Shown here piece after piece: positions 1 to 6,154 of a stretch of 30,037 nucleotides of DNA. The notes beneath the pieces are model-generated. The model did no database searches. It saw nothing but the letters and a program-made list of their open reading frames with translations, and was not told the origin of the DNA. Each line of letters opens with the position of its first letter. Positions within the stretch are counted from its first letter, which is position 1. Origin of the DNA: an uncultured Bacillota bacterium (GTDB taxonomy: Bacteria > Bacillota > Clostridia > Oscillospirales > Oscillospiraceae); NCBI GenBank assembly GCA_937890735.1, contig CALACZ010000129.1, positions 1 through 30,037 on the forward strand, read 5' to 3'. Position numbers and translations under genes: made by a program.

Positions 1-406
1 TGATGACTTCCTTCTTGGGAAGCATTGCGAACGTGCCGTCCTCTTCCATCTTCTTCAGCTGCGCCAGACGGTCGATACGGGTGCGCATGGTGCGGAAGTT
101 GGTGAGCATACCGCCGAGCCAGCGGGCGTTCACATAGTACTGACCGACGCGCTCTGCCTCTTCCTTGATGGCGTCCTGCGCCTGCTTCTTCGTGCCGACG
201 AACAGGATGTTCTGACCGTTCGCTGCCAGCTCGCGCACGAATGCGTAAGCCTCTTCCAGCTTCTTCACGGTCTTCTGCAGGTCAATGATGTAGATGCCAT
301 TGCGCTCGGTGTAGATGTAGGTTGCCATTTTGGGGTTCCAGCGACGGGTCTGGTGACCGAAGTGGACGCCAGCTTCCAGAAGCTGCTTCATGGATACGAC
401 TGCCAT
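1..406 (-). CDS. rpsB: 30S ribosomal protein S2, 3' part cut by window edge
   Basis: This is the N-terminal 135 residues of ribosomal protein S2, a component of the small ribosomal subunit. The translation starts MAVVSMKQLLEAGVHFGHQ and contains RRWNPKMA, TYIYTERNGIYIIDLQ and ARWLGGMLTNF, all hallmark S2 sequences. The full protein is usually about 235-260 residues, so the C-terminal part lies beyond position 1. The ATG at 404-406 is preceded by AGGAGAAT at a normal distance. A near-consensus promoter lies upstream (536-564), which leaves a 5' leader of roughly 120 nt containing an inverted repeat. That leader could be autoregulatory, as for many ribosomal protein mRNAs, but this is inference. 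Identity is certain. Confidence 0.98.
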   Translation of the reverse strand, partial: MAVVSMKQLLEAGVHFGHQTRRWNPKMATYIYTERNGIYIIDLQKTVKKLEEAYAFVRELAANGQNILFVGTKKQAQDAIKEEAERVGQYYVNARWLGGMLTNFRTMRTRIDRLAQLKKMEEDGTFAMLPKKEVI

Positions 407-535
407 TTTGATATTCTCCTTTTGTTTTGACCGCCACCCGCATCATCTCCCCTGCCCATCCTTGCGGACACCGAACAGAGGATCACCGGGTGTGTGGTTT
501 GGTATTGTCGCCGCGTTTTCGCACAGCGCCTGGAT

Positions 536-564
536 ATTATACTTGAAAACCCGCCGCGATGCAA
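536..564 (-). promoter_or_regulatory. Sigma-A promoter for rpsB
   Basis: On the minus strand TTGCAT (559-564) and TATAAT (536-541) are separated by 17 bp. The start of transcription would fall near 529, about 120 nt upstream of rpsB. The leader can fold around complementary segments (ACACCCGGTGATCC with GGTGTCC). Confidence 0.8.
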
Positions 565-577
565 GTGTTTTTTCACA

Positions 578-600
578 AAAAACCGGCAGTTTTTTCAAAA
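578..600 (-). terminator. Weak terminator after ylmC-like gene
   Basis: On the minus strand a run of A, a short GC loop and a run of T form a 7-bp, A/T-rich hairpin (arms about AAAAAAC and GTTTTTT) that overlaps the stop codon of the YlmC-like gene. It is mostly A-T pairs, so termination may be partial. Confidence 0.4.
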
Positions 601-873
601 AAGTTTCTTGCGTTTGCGCGGTGTTTTCCACTCCGCCAGCGGGCCGTCCACCAGCAGAATATCCTCCCCGATGCGGCGGATGCAGCCCCAGGGGATCACA
701 TAGTCGTCCTCCCGCCCGAACAGCCCCAGAAATTTGCACGGACCGGGCACGATGATAGCGCGCACCTGCCCGCAGTCAAGGTCGATCAGCAGATCGTTCA
801 TATACCCCAGACGGCAGCCCTCGCAGATGTGGATGACCTCCTTATTGCGCAGCTCGGAAAATCGGTTGACCAT
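595..873 (-). CDS. YlmC/YmxH family PRC-barrel protein
   Basis: This 92-residue protein starts MVNRFSELRNKEVIHICEG and continues with LGYMNDLLIDLDCGQVRAIIVPGP. That pattern is typical of the YlmC/YmxH family of small PRC-barrel proteins, which in Bacillus and Clostridia sit close to sporulation or ribosomal genes. Their biochemical role is not established. The ATG at 871-873 is chosen over the ATG at 895-897 because GAGGGGGA stands 8 nt in front of it, while the upstream ATG has no ribosome-binding site and adds residues unlike the family. It lies directly downstream of sigG on the same strand and may be co-transcribed with it, a common arrangement. The family call is confident; the function is unknown. 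Confidence 0.85.
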   Translation of the reverse strand: MVNRFSELRNKEVIHICEGCRLGYMNDLLIDLDCGQVRAIIVPGPCKFLGLFGREDDYVIPWGCIRRIGEDILLVDGPLAEWKTPRKRKKLF

Positions 874-950
874 CCGCACATTCCCCCTCAAAAGCATTCT
901 GTATTTTTATATGCGGCAGCGCGTCAGGGTATGTACGCCGCAAGGCGGCG

Positions 951-1730
951 TTAGCTGACGCTGATGGCGCGGCGGAGCGAGCCGAGCGCGTTTTTCTCCA
1001 GCCGCGAGACCTGCGCCTGCGAGATGCCGACCTCGCCCGCGACCTCCATCTGCGTCTTGCCGCTGTAAAAGCGCAGCGCGAGGATGCGCTTTTCGCGGTC
1101 GGACAGCCCGCGGATCGCCTCGCGCAGGGCGATGGACTCGATCCAGCGCTCGTCGGTATTCTTGCGGTCGCGCACCTGCTCCATCACCGTCAGCGGGTCG
1201 CCGCCGTCGGAGTACACCGGCTCATAGAGCGACACCGGCGCGGTCATCGCGTCCAGCGCGTTCGTGACCTCCTCCAGCGCAATGCCCAGCTTGTCCGCGA
1301 TCTGCTGCTGCGTCGGCTCGCGCCCCTGCTCGTTCGTGAGCTGCTCCTTGCACTGCAAAACCTTATACGCCGTGTCGCGCATGGAGCGGCTGATGCGGAT
1401 GGGACTGTAGTCGCGCAGATAGCGCCGCAGCTCGCCCGCGATCATCGGCACGCCGTAGGTGGAAAAGCGCACGTTTTTGCTCGTGTCAAAGTTGGCAATC
1501 GCCTTGAGCAGCCCGATGCACCCGACCTGAAACAGATCGTCCGGGTTCTCGCCCCGCCCCAGAAACCGCTGGATGACCGACAGCACCAGCTTGAGGTTGC
1601 CCTCCACCAGCTTTCGGCGCGCCTGCTCGTCGCCCTGCTGCGCGGCGTCAATGAGGCGCATCATTTCGTCATTCGTCAGCGTTTTGAGCTTTGCCGTGTT
1701 GACCCCGCAGATCTCGACCTTTCCCTGCAT
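951..1730 (-). CDS. sigG: RNA polymerase sigma factor SigG (forespore)
   Basis: This 259-residue sigma-70 family protein is the late forespore sigma factor of endospore formers. Its N-terminus, MQGKVEICGVNTAKLKTL, matches the SigG-specific leader (KVEICGV.T.KL) that is absent from SigF. Region 2 reads LVLSVIQRF...DDLFQVGCIGLLKAI..FD, followed by FSTYGVPMI.GE.RRYLRD. Region 4 ends with the helix-turn-helix KTQMEVAGEVGISQAQVSRLEKNAL. The start is the ATG at 1728-1730 behind AGAAAGGGGGAG; an in-frame extension of 52 codons upstream has no family similarity. A terminator separates it from hprK, so it should have its own promoter, probably recognised by SigF or SigG, but I could not pin one down. 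In Bacillus sigG follows spoIIGA-sigE; here it follows hprK instead. Confidence 0.96.
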   Translation of the reverse strand: MQGKVEICGVNTAKLKTLTNDEMMRLIDAAQQGDEQARRKLVEGNLKLVLSVIQRFLGRGENPDDLFQVGCIGLLKAIANFDTSKNVRFSTYGVPMIAGELRRYLRDYSPIRISRSMRDTAYKVLQCKEQLTNEQGREPTQQQIADKLGIALEEVTNALDAMTAPVSLYEPVYSDGGDPLTVMEQVRDRKNTDERWIESIALREAIRGLSDREKRILALRFYSGKTQMEVAGEVGISQAQVSRLEKNALGSLRRAISVS

Positions 1731-1811
1731 CAAACTCCCCCTTTCTGTGCAGTATTTCCCAAGGTGCGGATTTGATACCGTCTGCGCATTCCAAATTTTA
1801 CCTGCATATGT

Positions 1812-1844
1812 AAAAACAGCGGACGCTGCATTTGCAGCGTCCGC
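1812..1844 (-). terminator. Rho-independent terminator after hprK
   Basis: A perfect 11-bp GC-rich stem (arms 1819-1829 and 1834-1844, loop of 4) is followed on the minus strand by TGTTTTTA. It ends the hprK transcript just after its stop codon. Confidence 0.88.
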
Positions 1845-1860
1845 CGTCAGCAGACTGTGT

Positions 1861-2805
1861 TTATTTGTAGTCGTCCTTCGAGGCAAAAAACCGGCTCATC
1901 TGCTCGGTAAATTCCTTTGCCGCGTTGAAGCCCATGTATTTCTGGCGGTTGTTCATCGCCGCCGTCTCCAGGATCACGGCGAGGTTGCGCCCCGGCGTGA
2001 TCGGCACGGTGATGGACGGAATTTTCACGTCCAGAATTTCCGTGTAATGCGTTTCCAGACCCAGGCGGTCATATTCCTCGCCGTCGCGCCACGGGACCAT
2101 GTTCACGATCAGATCGACATTCGCGTTGTCCTTGACCGCGCCCATGCCGAACAGGCGCGCCACGTTGATCACACCCACGCCGCGCAGCTCCACATAGTGC
2201 TTGAGCACCGCCGGGGGCGAGCCGACCAGCTCATGCGACGAGATCTTTTTCAGTTCCACCGCGTCGTCCGCGATCAGGCGGTGTCCGCGCTTCAGGAGCT
2301 CCACTGCCGTTTCGCTCTTGCCGATGCCGCTCTCGCCCATGATGAGCACGCCCTCGCCGTAAATTTCCACCAGCACGCCGTGGCGCGTCACGCGCGGGGC
2401 GAGCGCGCCCTTGAGGTAGGTGATGAGGTTCGAGACGATGTAGGACGTAGTGTCCTTGCTGCTGAGCACGGTCACGTCGTGCTTTTTCGCCATCTCCAGA
2501 CACTCCGGCAGCGCCGGGATGCCGCGCGCAAAGATAAGCGCCGGAATTTTGTATGACAGGAAGTGGTCAAAGATGATCAGCCGCTCCTGACTGGACAGCT
2601 TTTGCAGGTACGCCGACTCCACCGTTCCGCAGACGTACACGCGCATCGGCTCAAAATGCTCAAAGAAGCCCGCCAGATGCAGACCCGGACGGCTGATGTC
2701 GTCCACCATAACGTGGATCTTTTCATAGTCGGAGGACTGATGAAACAGCTCCAGATTAAATTCCTCCACCAGCTCAGAGAGTAAGACCGAGTATGTGTTG
2801 GGCAT
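1861..2805 (-). CDS. hprK: HPr kinase/phosphorylase
   Basis: This 314-residue protein is the bifunctional kinase/phosphorylase that modifies Ser46 of HPr (and Crh) and so controls carbon catabolite repression in Firmicutes. The Walker A loop GESGIGKS is at residues 157-164, preceded by the conserved RHGVLVEIYG (the family's catalytic His is H142). The DDAVEL segment near 180-185 and the HPrK signature VELRGVGVINV near 205-215 are present, and the C-terminal TPGRNLA..LE..A matches the oligomerisation region. Length is normal (about 310). The ATG at 2803-2805 is used because GAGGTG lies 7 nt upstream; an in-frame extension of 25 codons lacks similarity. It has its own extended -10 promoter (2852-2880) and terminator, so it is probably monocistronic. 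In many Firmicutes hprK is followed by lgt; here it is not. Confidence 0.97.
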   Translation of the reverse strand: MPNTYSVLLSELVEEFNLELFHQSSDYEKIHVMVDDISRPGLHLAGFFEHFEPMRVYVCGTVESAYLQKLSSQERLIIFDHFLSYKIPALIFARGIPALPECLEMAKKHDVTVLSSKDTTSYIVSNLITYLKGALAPRVTRHGVLVEIYGEGVLIMGESGIGKSETAVELLKRGHRLIADDAVELKKISSHELVGSPPAVLKHYVELRGVGVINVARLFGMGAVKDNANVDLIVNMVPWRDGEEYDRLGLETHYTEILDVKIPSITVPITPGRNLAVILETAAMNNRQKYMGFNAAKEFTEQMSRFFASKDDYK

Positions 2806-2851
2806 AGCGTTCACCTCAAAAAACCGCGCGCACGGCGCGTCCGATGATCCT

Positions 2852-2880
2852 ATGATACCATGCCGCCCGCCGTTTCGCAA
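2852..2880 (-). promoter_or_regulatory. Sigma-A promoter for hprK
   Basis: TTGCGA (2875-2880) and TATCAT (2852-2857) on the minus strand are 17 bp apart, with an extended -10 TGG directly before TATCAT. The hprK start codon is about 47 nt downstream of the -10. Confidence 0.65.
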
Positions 2881-2941
2881 CCGTCAAACGCGCCGCTTGG
2901 GGACGCAAAAAGAAATTTTCAGAAATTCCTCGAATTTATGC

Positions 2942-2970
2942 TTGCTTTTTGTGGAAACATCTGTTACTAT
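2942..2970 (+). promoter_or_regulatory. Sigma-A promoter for rpmB
   Basis: TTGCTT (2942-2947) and TACTAT (2965-2970) are 17 bp apart, with TG one base before the -10 hexamer. The rpmB start is about 63 nt downstream of the -10. Confidence 0.6.
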
Positions 2971-3033
2971 ATTGTTCGGCGTCCACAGGACTGCTGATTT
3001 TATGGATTTTCCAGTGGCAAGGAGGTGCAGTTG

Positions 3034-3222
3034 ATGGCAAAGTGCGATATTTGCGGCAAGGGCGTTACGTTCGGTATCAAGGTCTCCCACTCTCATCGTC
3101 GGGCAAACCGAAGCTGGAAGCCCAACGTCAAGCGCGTGAAGGCGATCGTTGACGGTTCTCCGCGCCATGTGTACGTCTGTACGAGATGCCTGCGTTCCAA
3201 TAAGGTTGAGCGCGCGATCTGA
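3034..3222 (+). CDS. rpmB: 50S ribosomal protein L28
   Basis: This 62-residue protein of the large ribosomal subunit starts MAKCDICGKGVTFGIKVSHSHRR and ends VYVCTRCLRSNKVERAI. It has two CxxC pairs (CDIC and CTRC), so this is the zinc-binding form of L28 rather than the C-minus paralogue that some bacteria induce in zinc starvation. The ATG at 3034 is preceded by GGAGG with a spacing of 8; an ATG three codons upstream is out of range of the ribosome-binding site. It is transcribed alone from the promoter at 2942-2970 and is followed by two hairpin terminators. Identity is certain. Confidence 0.97.
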   Translation: MAKCDICGKGVTFGIKVSHSHRRANRSWKPNVKRVKAIVDGSPRHVYVCTRCLRSNKVERAI

Positions 3223-3234
3223 TGGCAAAATAAA

Positions 3235-3275
3235 CGGGTGCAGTTCAGTTTTGAACAGCACCCGCTTCTTTTATC
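3235..3275 (+). terminator. Terminator of rpmB
   Basis: CGGGTGC (3235-3241) pairs with GCACCCG (3258-3264), extended inside by GTTCA/TGAAC, and is followed by CTTCTTTTAT. It lies 12 nt after the rpmB stop. Confidence 0.8.
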
Positions 3276-3288
3276 TTCAAGCAAAAAT

Positions 3289-3323
3289 CGGGTGCTGAAT
3301 TTTTGTAGCACCCGTTAATTTTA
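3289..3323. terminator. Second, bidirectional terminator
   Basis: CGGGTGCT (3289-3296) pairs with AGCACCCG (3307-3314), with TTAATTTT to the right and, on the minus strand, ATTTTTGC. The hairpin can end both rpmB readthrough and the converging amidohydrolase transcript. Its stem has the same sequence as the neighbouring hairpin at 3235. Confidence 0.8.
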
Positions 3324-4175
3324 TGTAAACCAGACATCAAAAGCCCGCTCGCCGCGCAGCAGCGCTTCGGAATCCTCTCCGAGAATGTCCTCTAAATAGC
3401 GCCGCTCGTCCTCCGCGCCCTGTGCGTGCAGAACGCGGTACGCGCCCGCGTCGCTGCCGATGGCGATGGGCACGCCGAGCATTGCCGCGCGCCGGATATT
3501 CTCCGCGTGCAGCCGGAAGAGCGGCTTGAGTACATCGTCCGGGTAGCGCCCGCAGCCGATCAGATTGCCGATCGTCACGATCGTCGGTGTCCAGAGCGTG
3601 CCGTGCTCCGCCATGGCGCGCAGCGCCGTATCGTCAAGATACGCCCCGTGCTCCACCGAGTCCACGCCCGCTTCCGCCGCCGCCTGCACCGTGCGCGCGC
3701 CGTTGGCGTGCGCCATCACGCGAAAGCCCGCCGCGTGCGCGATGCGGATGAGTTCCAGAATCTCCTCCGGCGCATACGGCTCGCCGGTGATCACGCCGAA
3801 GCGGTCAAAATCCATGATCCCGGAGATCATGATCTTGATAAAATCCGCCCCTTCGCGCGCCGCGCGCTCCACCAGCGCGCCGTATTCCGAAAGATTTTCG
3901 TATCCGCACCCGATGAAGCTGCCGTAGCAGCCCGCCTTGTGGATGGGAAACGCGGGCGTTTTGTAGTCGATGCCGTACTCCCCCGCCATGTGTGCCGCGC
4001 AGGTGCATACGCCCCAGCGGTCGCCGCCGTCGCGCAGGCGGGTATAGCCCAGCGCCTGATACCGCGCCAGCACCGCGCGGATGTACGCCTCGTCCGGCGC
4101 GTCTGCGTGCCGCGCGATCGCCGCGCGCCAGTTTTCGCCGTCCAGCAGCATATGAATGTGCGCGTCATACCGCAT
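3321..4175 (-). CDS. Amidohydrolase family metal-dependent hydrolase
   Basis: This 284-residue protein belongs to the amidohydrolase superfamily (TIM-barrel metal hydrolases). The metal-binding HxH of strand 1 is H6-I-H8 in MRYDAHIHM. A candidate bridging lysine lies in ADFIKIMISG, the later metal histidines in VMAHANG and SVEHGAYLDD, and the catalytic aspartate in AIGSDAGA. The layout is closest to the prolidase/imidazolonepropionase-like branch, but the substrate cannot be read from sequence. It begins directly with the HxH strand and lacks the small beta-sandwich domain found in many amidohydrolases. The ATG at 4173-4175 is chosen because AAGGAGG stands 7 nt upstream. It is bounded by terminators on both sides and so is probably transcribed alone; no partner gene suggests a pathway. 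Confidence 0.85.
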   Translation of the reverse strand: MRYDAHIHMLLDGENWRAAIARHADAPDEAYIRAVLARYQALGYTRLRDGGDRWGVCTCAAHMAGEYGIDYKTPAFPIHKAGCYGSFIGCGYENLSEYGALVERAAREGADFIKIMISGIMDFDRFGVITGEPYAPEEILELIRIAHAAGFRVMAHANGARTVQAAAEAGVDSVEHGAYLDDTALRAMAEHGTLWTPTIVTIGNLIGCGRYPDDVLKPLFRLHAENIRRAAMLGVPIAIGSDAGAYRVLHAQGAEDERRYLEDILGEDSEALLRGERAFDVWFT

Positions 4176-4216
4176 TGCGTTCGCCTCCTTCGTTTTCCCG
4201 ATTATACCGCCCCGCC

Positions 4217-4257
4217 CGAAAAAAAGCAACGCCCCGCCGGGACAGACCCGACAGGGC
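4217..4257 (-). terminator. Terminator of the lysis-like cassette
   Basis: An 11-bp stem (arms 4231-4242 and 4247-4257, with G-T wobbles) is followed on the minus strand by GTTGCTTTTTTTC. It lies just after the amidase stop codon. Confidence 0.85.
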
Positions 4258-4263
4258 GCTCAC

Positions 4264-4923
4264 TTACGCTTTTCTGCTTAATACGGCGATATTGCCCTGA
4301 AATCCCACTTCCAGATCCAGCGCTTTGGCAACGTCGCGTATTTTAATGTAGTTCGTCCCGTTTTTGAGAATGCGCTCCACGGGGACGCTTTTGCCGTCCA
4401 CGATCATCTTCGCCTGCTCGACCACTTCGCCCACCTCCTCGACCTGCCGCCTGAATTTTGCGAGTCCGTCGCCGTGCACCCAGTACGCGGGGCACAGCTT
4501 GCCGGTCACGTCATAGTGCCGGATGATATGGTCATACGGAATGCCGTACTGCCGGCACAGCCAGTACACCAGCTCCGCCGCGTTCTGAAGCGTTTTGTCC
4601 GTCGCCATGACCGCACCGTCGCGCCGCACATCACACAGCTCCACGCCGATGGAGTTCGCGTTGCGGCAGTGCGCGTGTTTGTAGCTCTGTGCGCCGCAGT
4701 GATATGCCACAAACTCATCGGGCACGCTGCGCGTGATGGAGTCGTCGTCTACAAAATAGTGCGCCGACGCGGCGGGATTCAGCGAGCTCTCAAAATAACG
4801 CGCATTGCTTTCATCGGAATCCCCGTCGTTGCCCGTGTAGTGCATCACGATCCACTCGATCTTCTGTGTGCGCCTGCCGCCGTAATTCGACCGGCAGGCG
4901 AGCTGTTCCTTAATTCTGACCAT
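4264..4923 (-). CDS. N-acetylmuramoyl-L-alanine amidase (endolysin-like)
   Basis: This 219-residue protein is predicted to cleave the amide bond between muramic acid and L-alanine in peptidoglycan. Residues about 22-165 form an Amidase_2 (T7-lysozyme-type) domain. Zinc ligands are H28 (WIVMHYT), H136 (IIRHYDVTGKLCP) and C144, and K142 sits where T7 lysozyme has its catalytic lysine. Residues about 172-219 (MIVDGKSVPVERIL, YIKIRDVAKALDLEV) resemble a stalk domain of the copper-amine-oxidase-N-like type, probably for wall binding. There is no signal peptide, as expected for an endolysin released by a holin. The ATG at 4921-4923 lies inside the 3' end of the holin-like gene, so the two are translationally coupled. 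It is the last gene of the four-gene cassette. Confidence 0.9.
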   Translation of the reverse strand: MVRIKEQLACRSNYGGRRTQKIEWIVMHYTGNDGDSDESNARYFESSLNPAASAHYFVDDDSITRSVPDEFVAYHCGAQSYKHAHCRNANSIGVELCDVRRDGAVMATDKTLQNAAELVYWLCRQYGIPYDHIIRHYDVTGKLCPAYWVHGDGLAKFRRQVEEVGEVVEQAKMIVDGKSVPVERILKNGTNYIKIRDVAKALDLEVGFQGNIAVLSRKA

Positions 4924-5125
4924 CGCCCGACCCCCGATCCATCGCGTCCTGGGTCTTTTGGCTTTGCGTCCCAAAATAAAACGCAATGATGACCGCGTAA
5001 ATGGTCATAAAGTCCTGCGAAATCGTCCCGCCGACCGCCATATACGCAAACACCCCCGTCAGCGCCAGCGTCACCAGCGATTTCACACTCAAAAGATTCC
5101 CCAGCCGTTTTTGAATGACTTCCAT
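4910..5125 (-). CDS. Holin-like small membrane protein
   Basis: This 71-residue protein begins MEVIQKRLGNLLSVKSLVTLALTGVFAYMAVGG as two overlapping segments and continues with a second hydrophobic stretch (FMTIYAVIIAFYFGTQ). Two membrane helices, a short polar charged tail (KTQDAMDRG) and its place directly before an amidase gene make it a likely phage-type holin, which would form pores that let the endolysin reach the wall. AGGAGG lies 8 nt before the ATG at 5123-5125. Its start overlaps the stop of the upstream gene (TAATG), and its end overlaps the amidase start. The role is inferred from topology and position. Confidence 0.75.
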   Translation of the reverse strand: MEVIQKRLGNLLSVKSLVTLALTGVFAYMAVGGTISQDFMTIYAVIIAFYFGTQSQKTQDAMDRGSGDGQN

Positions 5126-5367
5126 TACGATCCCTCCTCAGTTCGTTTTGCAAAGACCCTCTTGAATGCCAGTGAGATCAGCTCCACGCCGAACGCGCCG
5201 CCCGCGTAAACGAGCACGTCGCTCACGTCCGCCGCGCCCCATTTCATGACCGCGTAGGTCTTGACCGCCACCGCCCAGATGAGCACCAGCGTCAGCACCC
5301 GCAGGCAGTACACCACGATCGTCCGCGCCATCTCCCCCTTGCGCCAGCGGCGCTTGCTGCGGATCAC
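5125..5367 (-). CDS. Small phage-like membrane protein
   Basis: This protein of about 80 residues starts from GTG at 5365-5367, translated MIRSKRRWRKGEMARTIVVY. It has a basic N-terminus and two hydrophobic segments (IVVYCLRVLTLVLIWAVAV and a region around VLVYAGGAFGVELISLAF), ending FKRVFAKRTEEGS. It resembles the small two-helix proteins found beside holins in Clostridia prophages, but I cannot name a family. GTG is preferred over the upstream TTG because GGAGGTGATCTC ends directly before it. The GTG overlaps the TGA of the preceding gene (GTGA), so translation is coupled. It may be a second holin, an antiholin or an accessory lysis protein. Confidence 0.7.
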   Translation of the reverse strand: MIRSKRRWRKGEMARTIVVYCLRVLTLVLIWAVAVKTYAVMKWGAADVSDVLVYAGGAFGVELISLAFKRVFAKRTEEGS

Positions 5368-5648
5368 GAGATCACCTCCCAATCGTCCACCTCCTGCTTG
5401 ATGTGGTCAATGAAGCTGTTGCCGCCGAGCGCCTTGTAGGCGTGATAGCTCATGGCAAAATTCTCGTAGCGGTACTGCCGGATCGTGCGCGACTCGCGGC
5501 ACTTGTAATACACCTCCAGCATCTGCTGGCGCAGCAGGCATTGCTGCCCCTTGCGGATGGCGGCGATCGACGAAAATACCCGCGCAAACACGCCCACCGC
5601 CGCCGCCAGCGACACCGTCAGCGCGCATACGGATGCGACCGTATCCAT
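5364..5648 (-). CDS. Phage-type membrane-anchored protein of lysis cassette
   Basis: This 94-residue protein starts MDTVASVCALTVSLAAAVGVF as one N-terminal membrane helix. A short basic linker and a soluble helical part (CLLRQQMLEVYYKCRESRTI) follow, and it ends YKALGGNSFIDHIKQEVDDW. The pattern of one helix, a CLLR..ML..YY segment and a C-terminal GGNSF motif is one I recall from small proteins encoded next to holins in Firmicute prophages; the function is unknown. The ATG at 5646-5648 has GGGGGAGGAAGT in front. It is the first gene of the cassette, which shares a divergent intergenic region of about 175 bp with the collagen-like gene. Confidence 0.75.
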   Translation of the reverse strand: MDTVASVCALTVSLAAAVGVFARVFSSIAAIRKGQQCLLRQQMLEVYYKCRESRTIRQYRYENFAMSYHAYKALGGNSFIDHIKQEVDDWEVIS

Positions 5649-5750
5649 ACTTCCTCCCCCTTTTGTGATGAATTTTGGGCTTTGCCCTTCAACCTTACCC
5701 CCGCGCGGCGCGCAGAGTTTCCGTTCCGCGTGCAACCGCGCGAAAAAACG

Positions 5751-5779
5751 CACCAAAGCGCGCACAACGGCATAGATTG
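5751..5779 (+). promoter_or_regulatory. Possible SigK/SigE-type mother-cell promoter
   Basis: CACC at 5751-5754 and CATAGATTG starting at 5771 are 16 bp apart, which is close to the mother-cell SigK pattern (AC, about 16 bp, CATAnnnTA). It lies 46 nt upstream of the collagen-like gene, whose product would fit the outer spore surface. This is a weak motif match. Confidence 0.3.
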
Positions 5780-5824
5780 GTGTGCGGGAAATCCCCCGCA
5801 ACTGATCGTTTTTCGGAGGTTTTT

Positions 5825-6154
5825 ATGTTTTGCGGTCAACTTTACTGCTGCTGTCCAAATGACGGGCCGCCCTACCCGCCCGGCACGTTCCAGCCCATGC
5901 CGCCCCTGACGTCCGTGCTCGTCGGACCGACCGGTCCGACGGGCGCAGCAGGACCGACTGGTCCGACTGGTCCAACGGGTGAAACCGGCGCAACGGGCGC
6001 AACTGGTGCAACAGGTCCGACCGGCACGGTCACGCCGGCGGAAGCCGTCGCTGACCTTGCTACAACTGCTACGCTGGCGGACGTCATTTCTACCGTCAAC
6101 AATTTGCTCGCGGTGCTGCGCGCGGCGGGGCTGCTCGATTCCGCCGCAACGTGA
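5825..6154 (+). CDS. Small collagen-like protein (putative spore surface)
   Basis: This 109-residue protein has a cysteine-rich, proline-rich N-terminus (MFCGQLYCCCPNDGPPYPP). From residue 34 to about 68 it has eleven Gly-X-Thr collagen-like triplets (GPT, GAA, GET and GAT types). The C-terminal part is a hydrophobic helical region (TVTPAEAVADLATTATLADV) that could act as a trimerisation domain. The layout is that of BclA-type exosporium proteins of Bacillus and Clostridia, only with a very short collagen stalk. The threonines of such repeats are known O-glycosylation sites. CGGAGG precedes the ATG at 5825, which rules out the longer in-frame upstream start. Its TGA overlaps the GTG of the glycosyltransferase (GTGA), a strong hint that the enzyme acts on this protein. 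Location on the spore is inference. Confidence 0.85.
   Translation: MFCGQLYCCCPNDGPPYPPGTFQPMPPLTSVLVGPTGPTGAAGPTGPTGPTGETGATGATGATGPTGTVTPAEAVADLATTATLADVISTVNNLLAVLRAAGLLDSAAT

Noticed and set aside
4264..5648. Part of a complete prophage
   Set aside because: Flanks are a housekeeping-type amidohydrolase and a spore-type gene; no integrase, terminase, capsid, tail or attachment repeat is seen.
5924..6028. Tandem DNA repeat as a mobile or unstable element
   Set aside because: The 9-nt periodicity follows from the Gly-X-Thr coding and needs no other explanation, although copy number may vary between strains.
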